A stretch of 64,000 nucleotides of DNA from Aspergillus flavus (taxonomy: Eukaryota > Ascomycota > Eurotiomycetes > Eurotiales > Aspergillaceae), in assembly GCF_009017415.1 (NCBI RefSeq), contig NC_092405.1, positions 4,030,001-4,094,000 of the forward strand, read 5' to 3'. This document shows, piece by piece, positions 1 through 11,359 of this stretch (position 1 is the stretch's first letter; every line of letters begins with the position of its first letter). The position numbers and the translations under genes are program-made. The notes under the pieces are model-generated. The model ran no database searches. It was not told where the DNA came from and saw only the letters and a list, made by a program, of their open reading frames with translations.

Positions 1-712
1 AGGTGGACGCTCCCTTTAATACTGTGGAGAGCTAAGGCAGTCGTCATATGAAACACGTTTGGTGCCAAGCCTGGTGGGAGTCAGGCCCTTCACTTACTCC
101 CTGAGATGTTGTACTGAGGGAGTTACCACTCTCACTCCTTACTTCCACCCTAGCAACCGTTCCTCAATCCATAGCTCTTGAGTATCATCCAACATTATCG
201 TAGGGTCGCAATACTGCCCCGAAACCTAACCCCTCAACTGTGATATGATACAGAGCCAGTCATTAACGACTTCATAGATGATTGAAGAAGCTACAATAAT
301 TAACTTTCGCAGAGCCTCGGAGCTGTTGGAAGCGTTCACGCACCACACAGTCGAATAGGCTGCATACCGACCTTAAAACTAGTATAACTCAAGCGCTCTG
401 TGGCCACTGAGGAGACTAATAGACTAGTTATAAGGTTCAAAACGTCGTAGAACCTGGTAGCACATTCCACAGAACTTAGAGCCATATGAATTTTTGCCTC
501 GCTGTACTGTGATTTGCCAGATCAGGATCTGGAGGGCCATCAAAGTATTTATCTTCTAGTAAAGTCTGCGAGTCGGATCGGGTGTTTTCTTCGCTTAAAC
601 TTGTGTTCATTTTATCTCATATCTCGTGGCAATATGTAACCCAAGCACTCCAAATCGTCTGAATTTGCAATAGTCCGATTTCCCTTTAGAAGTAAGTAAT
701 GGAAAACTGGAT
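1..712. other. Left-end non-coding stretch
   Basis: No reading frame with convincing coding character was found here. It lies 3' of the minus-strand ankyrin gene and presumably holds that gene's 3' UTR and terminator. No repeat or RNA gene was recognised. Confidence 0.5.
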
Positions 713-2512
713 CTAATAGAAGGTACAATATGAACCAAGCAACGGATCTACACGCCAGTCATCCGGAGACCGCCTGGCGCATTCCAGAAGTGTTTGGTAA
801 TTCTGTCCATCAATGTTTTTTATCTCTGTGTCAGCACCTCGCGCACCTAATATGCCAATTGCATCCATTTTGATATTCCGGGCCGCCTTGTGTATAGGGG
901 TCTCACGGGTGCACGCATCCCGAGCGTTGATTGAAGCGCCAGCGTCCAGAAGAACAGTAATACCTTCTACCCACCCCATAGCAGCGGCTAAGTGCAGAGC
1001 TGTCATGTCTTCAACCATTAAAGCATCGGGATCAGCACCGCTGGACAAGAGGAGCCTCAGAGCATCAAGAGAATGGGATCTGACCGCAAGGTGCAACGGC
1101 GCAGCCCCCGGGGCGTGGGGTTCGAATACAGCTGGAATATCGAGTACAGGTTCATACTCAAGTAGTAATTGAAGTATCTCAATTGGTTTATCGTTAGCTG
1201 CTTCATGTATGGGCGCCCAACCCTCAAAAAGGTCAGTTAGTCAGAAATAAATAAATGAAACAGAAGGTTAAACCAACATGATTATAGCTTCGAGCATTCA
1301 CGTCCGCGCCATACTGCAGCAGTAGTCGTACCATCTTCAGGTCGCTCCTCATGCAAGCCTCCTGTAAAGCGGACCGTCCAGGGCTGTTTCTAGCGTTTGG
1401 ATTGGCACCATATTGTAATAGGAGCTCTGCAACTACAATATGATTTCCAGCGATAGCCCAATGTAGGGGAAATCGACCACTGGCCATCGCAGGCCTTCCA
1501 AAACAGTAGCTGCTCAGGCTGTACTGACGGATATTCACTGAAGCTCCCTGGATCAACAGGAGTTTTGTCATATCTCTGTCTCCAAGCTCGGCCGCTATTG
1601 AAAGGGCGGTGCGTCCAGTACAAGGATCCCGAGCATCAATGTCGACATGATTCAAAATCATCTCCACCGTGACAACAGTGCCTCGTCGTACTGCGTCCAA
1701 CAATTCGTTAATGTATTTCGGATCAGAAGGGGTTTCTCTTCTGTACAATGACGGGACGATCGAGGGTGAAGGCGCAATATTTGACAGCCGCTCAACGTAT
1801 TCGATAATTGCGGACCCAGCATCATCATCGAATTTGCGTTTCTGTGTCGGAAGTGAGTTTGTCCAGCTATTGGCACTGTTATCAAGTTGGCTTTTCCCCG
1901 AAGTATGTGTTGTATCTGGGTCTTTGCTTATCATCATTGAGGTTCGGAAGGAGAGAAGGCTTGCAGTGGCACTGTCAGCGGTATGAAACTATACTGAACA
2001 AATAGGATCTCCAATACACACAGCGTCAGACTCCCCATGCCATCGGAGAACATCCCCTTTGTAAGTTGGAAACGCGAGATTAAGGAAAACACCTCTCCTC
2101 TCCTGAAATACCACGTCACATATCCACTTTTAATGCGTTTAATTCGATGAACCTTTGAATTCCCGTCCGACGTCTGATCCACAGACGTTTCAGGCTGAAA
2201 ATGCCGCTCAACTCTCTCCTGGATCTGAAGGCAAGCCTGATGGCAATCATTGAGAGGATCAAGCAAATCATTCAGGGCTTGCTTTATTTGAGGGTCTTTG
2301 TCAACAACTGTTCGTACATCCTTGGATTCTAGGGCAGTTTTCAGGTTTTTCGCCAGTGTATTGAAGTTTTTAATATCGCGACTGATACTCGTTATCTCCC
2401 GGGGAGCGTCCCTTATTGTTGTGAAAAACTGGTAGAGCTTCAACGAAGCCCCGACTGAACTCTCCGCCAGCGTCAGTATGGCAGAGGCTGTCCCAATAGC
2501 TTCGAGAGCCAT
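713..2512 (-). CDS. STAND-type N-terminal domain plus ankyrin-repeat protein
   Basis: The first exon (from 2512) encodes the helical N-terminal domain common in fungal STAND/NLR-like proteins: it starts MALEAIGTASAILTLAESS and continues with a helix containing REITSISRDIKNF. The rest is a run of ankyrin repeats with clear signatures such as GRTALSIAAELGDRDMTKLL, ALQEACMRSDLKMVRLLLQY and MTALHLAAAMGWVEGITVLL. My model has introns at 1960-1994 and 1223-1277, giving three exons and about 569 residues. The 3' intron is convincing. The 5' one is only 35 nt, which is short even for fungi, so that junction is the weak point. No NACHT or NB-ARC nucleotide-binding domain lies between the two parts, unlike full fungal NLRs. 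The likely role is a protein-protein interaction scaffold, perhaps linked to self/non-self recognition; this is inference from the domain types. Confidence 0.75.
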
Positions 2513-2790
2513 TTCTTGCTCCCTTGTCGCGTAGAGCTAAGAAGCGATGCCTGATTAATGTATCGCACCAGCTCTTAACTTAACCAAACAGAGACTTTGA
2601 AGATGTATTGCCAAGTTTGCATTGGATTTGATTCTGAATAAGATTCTACACCACGATAGCGAAGAAATCCAAGTGTGGCAGAGTTCCAAACACTGCCCCG
2701 CGAGGCTGAAGGCAAGCCGGTCTTGGCTCACTTAGGAACATGATCTGCGTCACAATTTCGGTCACAGATGGCGCGACAGTTTGCTACCAC

Positions 2791-3777
2791 TCAGACCTGC
2801 CTGCCAGACAGCACACGATTGAACGTGGCATAGTTACCCTCATTCCTCGAATCGTAGACCGCAAACCACGCCCCCTTCCACCAGTGGCCCGAGAACTCGT
2901 CTTCCTTCAGGACCTCAAGCCAACAGTGGGCGACATCCTCGGGTGGATTTCCGTAGACACCACATCCGTGCGCACCAAGCACAAGTAGGCGATGGCGATG
3001 GATCGCTACAATGCGCAGTGCCAGTCTCATCTTGTCCTTGGTGGTGTTGCGGTGCCTGTCGAGGGCGAGGACCTGCTTCTTCCGCCATTGTGGCCTGGAC
3101 CGAGAGTTACCACCATGGTTATCTTTCACATCAAAGGTTTGCACCCGAGGCCGGTATATAGCCGCGAGGGTTATCGTGCTGAAAAGTGGGAGGTCTTTTG
3201 CAGGAGTATGAGGAAATAACAGTCTGTAGCCGGAGGCCATGTCACTGCGCAGGACGACTATGTAGGGAGTGTAGATTGCCTCATCCAGTGCCAATGGGTA
3301 GTCACTCTCATCAAGGCTTACCGCCAGCGAACTGCGGTGGCAGATTGCCTCCTTCTGAGCGACAGCACCGTTCAACCAACCACCACCAGGCTTTTTATAG
3401 CTGGCAAAATTGATGATGAGGGGCCGCGGATCGTGAAGATGGGGATTGGTGCCTCCAGTCCGCATGAACTGAGATATTTGAATGGCTGCATTTAGAGTGT
3501 CCTCATTCAGGACCCTGATGGAGGCACGCTCGGGGAAAGCAGGACAGTACCTAGGCTGGAGGCGGGGGAGATCTTCACAGGAAAGTTTGGTAGAGTGGTA
3601 GACATTTATGGATGGGCTTAGTTGCTTTGTTATATCTGGGATAACCTTGAGTGTCTCTTTTGCGATCCGCCGGAGGACATCTCTGTGGTGTGTGGCTTCG
3701 GTAGCTCTGGTATCATAACCATTGCGGTTGTGTTGAGGTTGATAGTTTCGTGATTCAAAGTCTCTCCGTCTGCGCAT
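2791..3777 (-). CDS. Microbial-type poly(ADP-ribose) glycohydrolase (macrodomain fold)
   Basis: A single-exon 328-residue protein of the bacterial/fungal PARG family (TIGR02452/DUF2263 type), which removes ADP-ribose from poly(ADP-ribose)-modified proteins. The family's catalytic signature GGG-x(6-8)-QEE is present as GGGWLNGAVAQKE (residues 131-143). The C-terminal ADP-ribose-binding signature LGAHGCGVYGNPPEDVA lies around residues 267-283. The first glutamate of QEE is replaced by lysine (K142), while the second, catalytic one is kept (E143). A basic N-terminal leader (MRRRR) precedes the conserved core. The start at 3777 is the first ATG in frame. The gene sits between two other minus-strand accessory genes. 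Family assignment is strong; activity is uncertain because of the substitution. Confidence 0.88.
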   Translation of the reverse strand: MRRRRDFESRNYQPQHNRNGYDTRATEATHHRDVLRRIAKETLKVIPDITKQLSPSINVYHSTKLSCEDLPRLQPRYCPAFPERASIRVLNEDTLNAAIQISQFMRTGGTNPHLHDPRPLIINFASYKKPGGGWLNGAVAQKEAICHRSSLAVSLDESDYPLALDEAIYTPYIVVLRSDMASGYRLLFPHTPAKDLPLFSTITLAAIYRPRVQTFDVKDNHGGNSRSRPQWRKKQVLALDRHRNTTKDKMRLALRIVAIHRHRLLVLGAHGCGVYGNPPEDVAHCWLEVLKEDEFSGHWWKGAWFAVYDSRNEGNYATFNRVLSGRQV

Positions 3778-4714
3778 GGCTGTGGGCGATATTCAGGCAG
3801 AGACTACTGAATAGAAGGCTATAGTAGGATCTTGGTAGTCCCTACAGGTTGGTCACGGTGCTTTTACCGACTACTCGGTATACGTATCTTGGGTTTCCTT
3901 GGAGTTGAAAGGCTGCTTTGAATCGGCTACATGAAAGGGCGTTAAAAGAGGTGGGAAGAGAAGTATATCAAAAACGAAGGATTCGTAGGCTCTCAGAATA
4001 CCTTAACACATGGCAGATTTCGCCTTGCGCCAAGTACCACAAGAGATGATTAGGATATCTCCGACCATATTGGACTTGGCTTCCGCATATTTCAGTAATA
4101 TGCTTGCTCTTCTTGTATCAAGGTTTGCTTGGATGAGACGAAGGTTAGACTGTCAAACAAGTACGTAGTAATACCTGGTAATCCCCTAGGAAAATATGTG
4201 GATTTGGACACGGACGGCCTCATGTCTACTGTACAGCAACGGTTGAAAACGGAGTACTCCTGGGAGTCGACTGGACGGATACTCGGAAGTCTTAGGTCTT
4301 TCAGGACAAACTCTACATATGATTGAGCATTCCGTTTATGCAACTAGAACCTGGTATTCTAAGCCGTAAATTTAATTCGAGTTTTACCTAGCCTAGGATT
4401 CACTGCTGAAGGGGGTTTATCCATGGGTCTATTTAGATCACATAACTTTTTTCGGGGGACCCGATCAACTCTAAATGCATCTCAAGAGCGAGCAGACAAT
4501 GACAGAAAGCTCCGAGTAGAAGACCAGGCTTGCTAGCCTGCTGTTTAGTTCGGATTCTGGAAATCCACGTGATGAGACAGAGACCAGTTATACAAATTTG
4601 CTGTTCGCACCAAGACTTCGAAGTCAAGAATTCATAAATGGGAAGTCCCCACAATGGTGGCCTTGTATGTATGACTGCCAACATACATTACTCTCTCTTC
4701 AGCAAGCGCATTTC
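3778..4714. other. Spacer between PARG-like gene and orphan gene
   Basis: Short open frames here have no recognisable coding character. The right part of the PARG-like promoter and the 3' flank of the 761-residue gene must lie here. No repeat or RNA gene was seen. Confidence 0.45.
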
Positions 4715-7000
4715 TTACAAGAGCACAAAACTTTTAGTAGCAACTGCACTGCACGCGCATTTCACACAACAGCCCTTCCCGCGTAATATATTTAGGAATC
4801 CCGCAGCTTCCCCTTTCAGCTGCTCCAAACCATCAAGAGCGAGCCACCTTGCGGCGGTATTGGCCGTGACGAAGAAGTACCAGGCGCTTGAGAGGGAATC
4901 TGTCGTATCAAGCCTCCGCAAAGTCTCGCAAAATACCCTCTCCGGCGAGCTCGCAAGCTTCTCTGCGCTTGATGGATATTTTCTGGTCACTTCTACAACC
5001 TCTGCCAATCTGGCACTATCCAAGACTCCTCGTTTTTGAAGGTGGCCTGTCGTAATCAGCTGGTTGATCCACGCCTTGCTTTCCTCGTCCTTTAGGAATT
5101 CCGGGCAAGGACATATGTCGATGATGTTAAACGTGAGGCACATCTCTTGCTTGTCGCGAAAACCCATCCGCCACTTTTTTGATTTCTGAGGTCCCGTTTC
5201 CCACTCATACACCTGAACAGCGGAGAAGGCGTCCGTCCCATGATAGCCGATAAGGGTCGCAGTCAGCCTGCCGGTAAATACACCTGGCCAAAAAGTGATC
5301 GGAATTTCAGACTCGTGCAGGACCTCACCCCATGCAATCGGAACATCTGTTGGGCCGTCAACGATACGCATCTTGCGCTCGCCATTCCTTGTAGGGACCC
5401 CGAGACGTATGTGTATCACGCCGGGGTTGATATCCGCCGGATCAAGAGCGTCAAATGAATCAAAGAAAACACTCCATCCCCAAGAACTGACCAAAGCCGA
5501 ACTGGCGACATATTCCTTGGAGTACTGATGACCTAGCAGCATGCGCGAGATAATGTCGAAGCACACAAAGGTGTCTGGAGCCGTCCCTACAAATCCTTCT
5601 TCCTGGCAACTGATCTCAAAGTCTTCTTCACATAACCCCCAGTAAGCCTTCAAAGAGAGCGGCAGATTATCGCACTTTTCCAAGTTATGAACTCGAGCAA
5701 AAGAGATAATAATGAGTATCATTTGCGACCATTTTTGTCTGTCTCCAGATTTTAATTTTTCCTTCTTCTGTTGTATCTTTCCAAGGAGCTCCGAGACGAG
5801 ACAGCGGTCTAACTCTGCTATGTCGAAGAGGAAAGCTACAGCACCCAGGAGGTTGCGCTCAACTTGGGAGGCCATAGAAGTCACCTTGAGAGAGGCTAGC
5901 ACGGACGGCTGAGCGGTTGATGAGAGAAGGCGGATGCAATGAGCAGCGATGGAGTGTGCTTGTGCCTCGACGTTCTTTTCAGAGACACCGGAGAGCATCA
6001 AGATCCTCCTTATAAAGCCTCGTGCAGTGGTACGGTCTTCACCTTGGATAGGGGGATCCTCCTCCACTTGTGACAACTTAAATAACGGCTCATTCTCACC
6101 AGCCGCGTCCAGTAGAGTGGCAGAGGCCTCAAAAGGCTGGCAGTTCTCTAAAAATATGCGAGGATTATCACCAAACTGCATGCCCACTCCATTAATTTGG
6201 ACGTTCACACCTATTCCTAGCACATAATAGCACCAAACGATAATGGTACTGCTCCCAGAGTAAGTCCGCAGGTGGAGGTTCCTATGCTCAGGGAAATCCT
6301 GAATAGACACCAGGTTCATAACCAATGTTTGTAGAATGACGAATGGCAGAGACCGCTCAAAAACGCAGGCCAGATTTTCTTGTTGTGTGGCATTATTAAG
6401 ACGGCGTCTCTTTCTGTACCTCTTACGATGCTGCCCGTTCTGCACATCTTTGAAGATTTTATCTTCCGTTCTCTCGAAAAAGCCGGTCCATGGGAATTGT
6501 GCTGTCTGTTGCTGACAAGCCGTAATGGCTCCAAGAACGGACACATAATCTAATTCCTGTCTGGTATCGACAGCAGCACCTCTCGAAAGCTTGCACGACA
6601 CGGTAGTTATCGCTTGGGCTAACGACTGCTGTTCTTGGGAAAAGGCGAGAAGCGACATCTGAATCACCATTGAGAGCCATGCCGGGTTAGGGTTAGTGAT
6701 TGCTTGCTGAACGGTTGGACCAGACCCGACTTCGAGGGCCAGCTGCTCCTCTCGGAGAACCCGTGAAATGATAGATTGTCGTGAATCAGCTACGATACTT
6801 TTAAAATTCTCCTTCAGGTAGTCTGCAATACGATGCCTACCGAGGAGAGCTGCAAGGCGCAATTCTGTGATGCCGTCTGAGCCGGATCGGTTGATGTCGT
6901 GAAGGACAGCTAGTGAACCAAGCCGGAGAACTGTTCTGGTCACAGGTCCTATGATATTGGACAAGTCAAATGACAGTTGGAACGAAGCAGGTAAGGTCAT
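4715..7000 (-). CDS. Fungal protein of unknown function, 761 residues
   Basis: A long uninterrupted frame with even amino-acid composition and no intron. I do not recognise a named domain. The N-terminus (DGITELRLAALLGRHRIADYL) resembles a single ankyrin-like helix pair. A basic stretch, KRYRKRRRLNN, near residue 195 could be a nuclear localisation signal. The middle contains a hydrophobic segment (IIVWCYYVLGIGVNVQI), probably a buried strand rather than a membrane helix. The C-terminus is cysteine-rich (GCCVKCACSAVATKSF). The type looks like lineage-expanded orphan proteins of Aspergillus accessory regions. The ATG at 7000 is followed directly by an ordered sequence and is the only sensible start. 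Confidence 0.7.
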   Translation of the reverse strand: MTLPASFQLSFDLSNIIGPVTRTVLRLGSLAVLHDINRSGSDGITELRLAALLGRHRIADYLKENFKSIVADSRQSIISRVLREEQLALEVGSGPTVQQAITNPNPAWLSMVIQMSLLAFSQEQQSLAQAITTVSCKLSRGAAVDTRQELDYVSVLGAITACQQQTAQFPWTGFFERTEDKIFKDVQNGQHRKRYRKRRRLNNATQQENLACVFERSLPFVILQTLVMNLVSIQDFPEHRNLHLRTYSGSSTIIVWCYYVLGIGVNVQINGVGMQFGDNPRIFLENCQPFEASATLLDAAGENEPLFKLSQVEEDPPIQGEDRTTARGFIRRILMLSGVSEKNVEAQAHSIAAHCIRLLSSTAQPSVLASLKVTSMASQVERNLLGAVAFLFDIAELDRCLVSELLGKIQQKKEKLKSGDRQKWSQMILIIISFARVHNLEKCDNLPLSLKAYWGLCEEDFEISCQEEGFVGTAPDTFVCFDIISRMLLGHQYSKEYVASSALVSSWGWSVFFDSFDALDPADINPGVIHIRLGVPTRNGERKMRIVDGPTDVPIAWGEVLHESEIPITFWPGVFTGRLTATLIGYHGTDAFSAVQVYEWETGPQKSKKWRMGFRDKQEMCLTFNIIDICPCPEFLKDEESKAWINQLITTGHLQKRGVLDSARLAEVVEVTRKYPSSAEKLASSPERVFCETLRRLDTTDSLSSAWYFFVTANTAARWLALDGLEQLKGEAAGFLNILRGKGCCVKCACSAVATKSFVLL

Positions 7001-7854
7001 GGTGTAACAGGCCTTGAACGTTATTGATCAAACTTGTTGGTTTTGTATAGCAACAGACTATATACGCCCTCTCAACCGATCAATGCCTCTCACCTCCAGT
7101 TATTAGGAATGAAAGAATGGATAAGGCGGGGAATCTGGCAACGCCTACTTAGACATTACAAACGTACGTACTTGTAGTAGAAACAGGCCTGAAGCGGTGT
7201 GCCGACCCGTGCCAACACACATCTTCTAAGCCACTCGGCAGGAAGGGCAACGCCCCAGATGCTTTTGGCAACTTGAATTAAACAGTGCTTGGCATGGTAC
7301 TAATCCCATAATCAGCTTAACCGCATTTCGCTAGAGTCGAATATTCCTTATTCACAATGCCGGAAAAACTTAATCAGGATACCAGAAGTGGCCAACAAAT
7401 CGAAGCAATTCAGTAGGCATCATTCGTCACATGAAATTACCAGCTAAGTATCATCTGTAATAGCCCATATTATGCATTTAGCTATTAAGTGGAGAGTCTA
7501 TATAGCATGGTCTATACTCCTATTATGCTTCCCTCCCGCTCTACCGTATACCGATTCTGCGATCATTTGTATACTTCCCGTATATCAAGTCACGTGACTC
7601 CACTGTGTGGCTGGTTTTGGCTCTCGTGGCTTCTTTTGGTAAATAATATAAAAAGAATGATCCTTCAGGTGCTAGCCATCCCGTACTCGGCTATTATCAT
7701 CCTATAACATATTGCCTTGTATGTCCGCCTTCAATAAGGTGCGCTAGACATGTCTATAACACATCTCTTTCATCCATTTTACTGACCGGTCGAGTGGGCC
7801 ACCTCATTAAAAATTTACGCGTTTTATTTCCCTAACTAAATTCAACCATAAACA
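7001..7854. other. AT-rich spacer upstream of orphan gene
   Basis: This should contain the promoter of the minus-strand 761-residue gene. The short open frame at 7489-7707 on the plus strand shows no family resemblance. Nothing else was recognised. Confidence 0.45.
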
Positions 7855-8200
7855 ATGCCTCCAAAAGCGCGTCAAAACTCAAGAGACTTAGCTGAGCGGG
7901 AGGGAAGACTACTGCTTACCATTTCTGCTTTAAAAAAGCAGGAGATTTGCAATATTCGTGAAGTGGCACGCGTCTATAATATCTCTCGTACAACTCTCTA
8001 ATGATAACTTAATGGGACCATTTCACGCGCAGAAACACGCGCCAATGGCTATAAATTAATTAGAATAAAGAGGATTCGCTTGTACAATGGATTCTATTAC
8101 TAGATTGGTGTGGAGCACCTCCCGACCATTCTATATACAAGAAATGGCCAATATTCTCCTCGCTGCGCGCGGTAGCATGTTGTGAACTCGTTTATGGCCA
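7855..8200 (+). pseudogene. Relic of a Fot1/pogo-type (Tc1-mariner) transposase N-terminus
   Basis: From the ATG at 7855 the frame reads MPPKARQNSRDLAEREGRL, then TISALKKQEICNIREVARVY and NISRTTL. This is the helix-turn-helix start typical of fungal Fot1/pogo DDE transposases. Two stop codons follow at once. Scattered matching segments continue in shifted frames: ETRANGYKLI, LVQWILLLDWCGAPP and, near 8150, QEMANILLAARG. The frame is broken by stops and indels, and the DDE catalytic part cannot be found downstream. This is a dead fragment of a DNA transposon. Confidence 0.75.
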
Positions 8201-9516
8201 GGTCGGAAGTTATTATTGGAAAATAGTGTGGTTGTATCATCCCCTGAGCAGGATTCACCCATTGATGAGTGAGATTTGTGGTGAAGATGAAGGTGTTAGA
8301 TGAGAACCACTAAGGAACTAGGGGAATTTGTGCAGAACAAAGGACATGTAATCTACTGACAGTTCTCTACTACTTCCATGGGCAGTATCGAGGGTGGCAA
8401 GCCGCGTTACTGTGTAACGGAACTTCTTTATACAGATGGAGATCAGTTGTATGGACCTTCTATTTATAGTATCTTGTTGTCTTTATTTCCTTGTATACGT
8501 TTGAACAATTACTTTAAGGGTCTGGTAAAACGCTCGGGATTTTCCATGTTATGTCTGTTGATTTATTCTGGGCAATGCCTATATATCAAGACTAACATAA
8601 AAGAAGCCTCAGTGCATTAGCTGATGATCTCTGGTGTGAAGTAAAACACTTTCACGATGGAATACCAAGGTAGTTATTCATAATCGGGAATAAACCGTAC
8701 AGTAGAATACCAATACTTTTATGAATGAACAATGCTATATCTTCACTACACGCAATCCCTTTATAAGACCTCTCCATGGAAGACCTGCCTTCGCCTCCCA
8801 CACCATCCACCTAAGACATCCTCTACATAAGGACCTCCGAAGAGCACAACAGTCATGGTCGATCTCTTCATCTAGGTAGTCTAGAGAGCTTTTAAGAAGG
8901 CCTAAGCGACAAAATACACTGTCACCACCCATGGTATTTCGCTTTTTCTACAATGCATGGGCCGCAGACCAACAGCTCCACTGAAAACACCCTCAACTAT
9001 GGGTTTAGGGCTATAGCGAAACGACAAGCATAATACAAAAGCCATCAACGATAAAGATGCCAAAGCAGCCGGGAAAACCACATGGCGAACCGCGGTAGTC
9101 GCATCTTATATATACTCTTTCATTCTCTTCCACCCCATCACGTTCTGGCACACACGAACACACCCGCGGTATCAAATTAATACGTCGATTCTCTGCGCAC
9201 AGCCTTTTGAATATAATCAATATAATCATCGCCTATGCCGCCCAGATATACACGACGTCTCACCAGATTGTCACAAAATATATACCCACTAGTCCAAAAG
9301 TACTGCCAGACCTAGCACACACAATATGACAAATCGTCTATGTCAGTTACGCTGCGTGTGAACGCCTCGTCCCTCAATACTCTCCAGAAAGGCTTCTGTT
9401 CCTAGGTAAACCGACACTACCCTTCTTCAATGCACATGAACTCTCGGACGCATTGTACATGGAGGAGCGCCAACTTCGACATGTCCTAGGTAGATGCCAG
9501 TGTTAACCTGAAGTGG
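8201..9516. other. AT-rich region without recognisable genes
   Basis: Follows the transposase relic. A short open frame at 8378-8620 may include further decayed transposon sequence, but I could not align it to a known part of the element. No terminal inverted repeats were identified by eye. Confidence 0.4.
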
Positions 9517-9750
9517 GTGACAAAGATACTAATACAGGGTTCATCAGGTCAAATAGCTTCTTATATACTCATATCTCAAAGGAGATTCGGCTTTATCTCG
9601 ACATATAACTACACTACCTTTGTTAGACAAATAGAAGCCAGTGATCAGTGGTGGCTCGAGTATAGCGAGCAAATCAGCGATTTGGATACCTCTGACTGTG
9701 AAGCTTTGCCACCGGGTCATCGTATTATATTTACGAAGGTTCGACAGTAA
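9517..9750 (+). pseudogene. Fragment resembling the conserved core of a fungal kinase-associated/orphan protein
   Basis: The frame contains QGSSGQIASYILISQRRFGF then ISTYNYTTFVRQ, and later QWWLEYS. This resembles the 'YGFxSTYxxTxFL' block in large lineage-expanded fungal proteins with protein-kinase-like or endonuclease-like domains. Only about 75 residues are open, with no plausible start or downstream continuation, so it is best read as a relic. The family assignment is from memory of the motif and is tentative. Confidence 0.35.
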
Positions 9751-11350
9751 AGCGGCTAGAATAATGCCTAGTCAATTACCATCGGTTGGACGGATAATGC
9801 GGCTAGAGATGCCGAACACCTTTGAAAAAAGCACGTACGGACCTCGATCTTAGATCAGCGGACGGTTTTCTTATCCACCCCGACGGCCCTGCACTCGATT
9901 TCAACTTCGAAACCCTGGTATAATGCAATTGGCACTATATGACTAAAGTATGCGATTCAACTGGCTTGCACGGCCAGATCGCAGAATAAATGAAACTGGC
10001 TGAATGTGCGGTATGAATTCATTCTTGACAATGTATGCTGGAACGACTCTCCCTGAAAAATCGTATTAAATGGCAGTTTCTAGGAACACCACTGAGACAC
10101 CGAAGAACCTTTATGCTCGTGCAGAGACGTTGTGGGACACAGCTCGCTTTGCATTTCGCCCAGTTAGAGGGGCAACAACTGAACTGGATCCTGCATCCTA
10201 CAGTATAGTAGGGGCACCAAAGGCAGCGTACAGGTTGAGGCTCTGTATGGGAGTGCTTCCTGTATTTGATGCAACTAGCCGATACAGCGAACGTTGGTGG
10301 TGTCGTGCAGAAAGCGAACTAGCGAGAGTCACCTCAGTCACCACAAAGCCCGTGGCCCAAGAACAGAAGCGCTTACAGCTCCTATCCTTAGAGACTCTGT
10401 GACTTCTACTATGGGATATTGCGAGCTTATTGACGTAGTAATAAGCCTCATCACTAAGCAAACCCCATAAGGGCTTATAGAAAGCCTAAATCCAAAGGCT
10501 GGATCCAACTACATCCACAATCAGCGGCAACATCCCCACCGCATATTCGGGAGATTCTTGTGACTCTTGCAATCGGGTCGTCCAGCTGAAGAATAAGAAC
10601 ACACAGGCAGCGTGATACACAACCGCTACACGAACGCACAATACTTTGATTCTGCCTCAAAGATCACTAAGGAAGGGCATTGACTGTCCCGATACCGTTG
10701 TCACATCACCCGAAGACCGCTGAATTAGGGTTCTCGGGGCATCCGTCAGTTGTCTCGCTTACCTAAAACGATATTCTCGCAGCAGCAGCAAAAATACCTG
10801 CACACTTTCCTCGCACGCGTCTCTTCGGCTAATTAGAAGACTGATTTTCGTAAGCGTCTCAGTGCGAGCCTCAATTACACACGGAACCGGTACGAAGAGA
10901 CTTACGGGCCCGTTGGAGAAGAGCTCTCCTTGTATTCTGTCAATCGTCCAATAAGGTGTTTGCACCTAGTGGATCTTTATCAACTGCGCAAATTTGATTC
11001 GGGCCACAACCCAACGAGCAGCACACGGAGTCTTGTGGGACGGACAACCGGCAGTAGCCAAACCACTTTACTTGGTAAAGACAGACTCTTCAGATCTTTC
11101 CAGGGCCTCTGCTACCTACGCGGGACAGCCCCGCCAGCTCGTAAACTAGAGTTATATTCGAGGGTCTTCATCAAGGGGTTACTAGAAAGGTCTATGCAAG
11201 AACCTGATCACAGCATGAAGCCGGGAGAGTGGGCTTGCTTCATGGTGGCAGAGTGTCCTCCTCAATCAGAACCGCCGGATTTGGATAATAGTGGATCCTC
11301 TGCTCCCTGGATAATTACGTTCCCTGTCAACAATACGTCGAGAAAGATAT
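9751..11350. other. Decayed sequence, no intact gene
   Basis: Contains plus-strand open frames at 10070-10402 and 10930-11352 with protein-like composition (for example YSRVFIKGLLERSMQEPDHS), but no start, splice structure or family could be assigned. Probably part of one or more degenerated genes. Confidence 0.35.
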
Positions 11351-11359
11351 AGGAGATGA

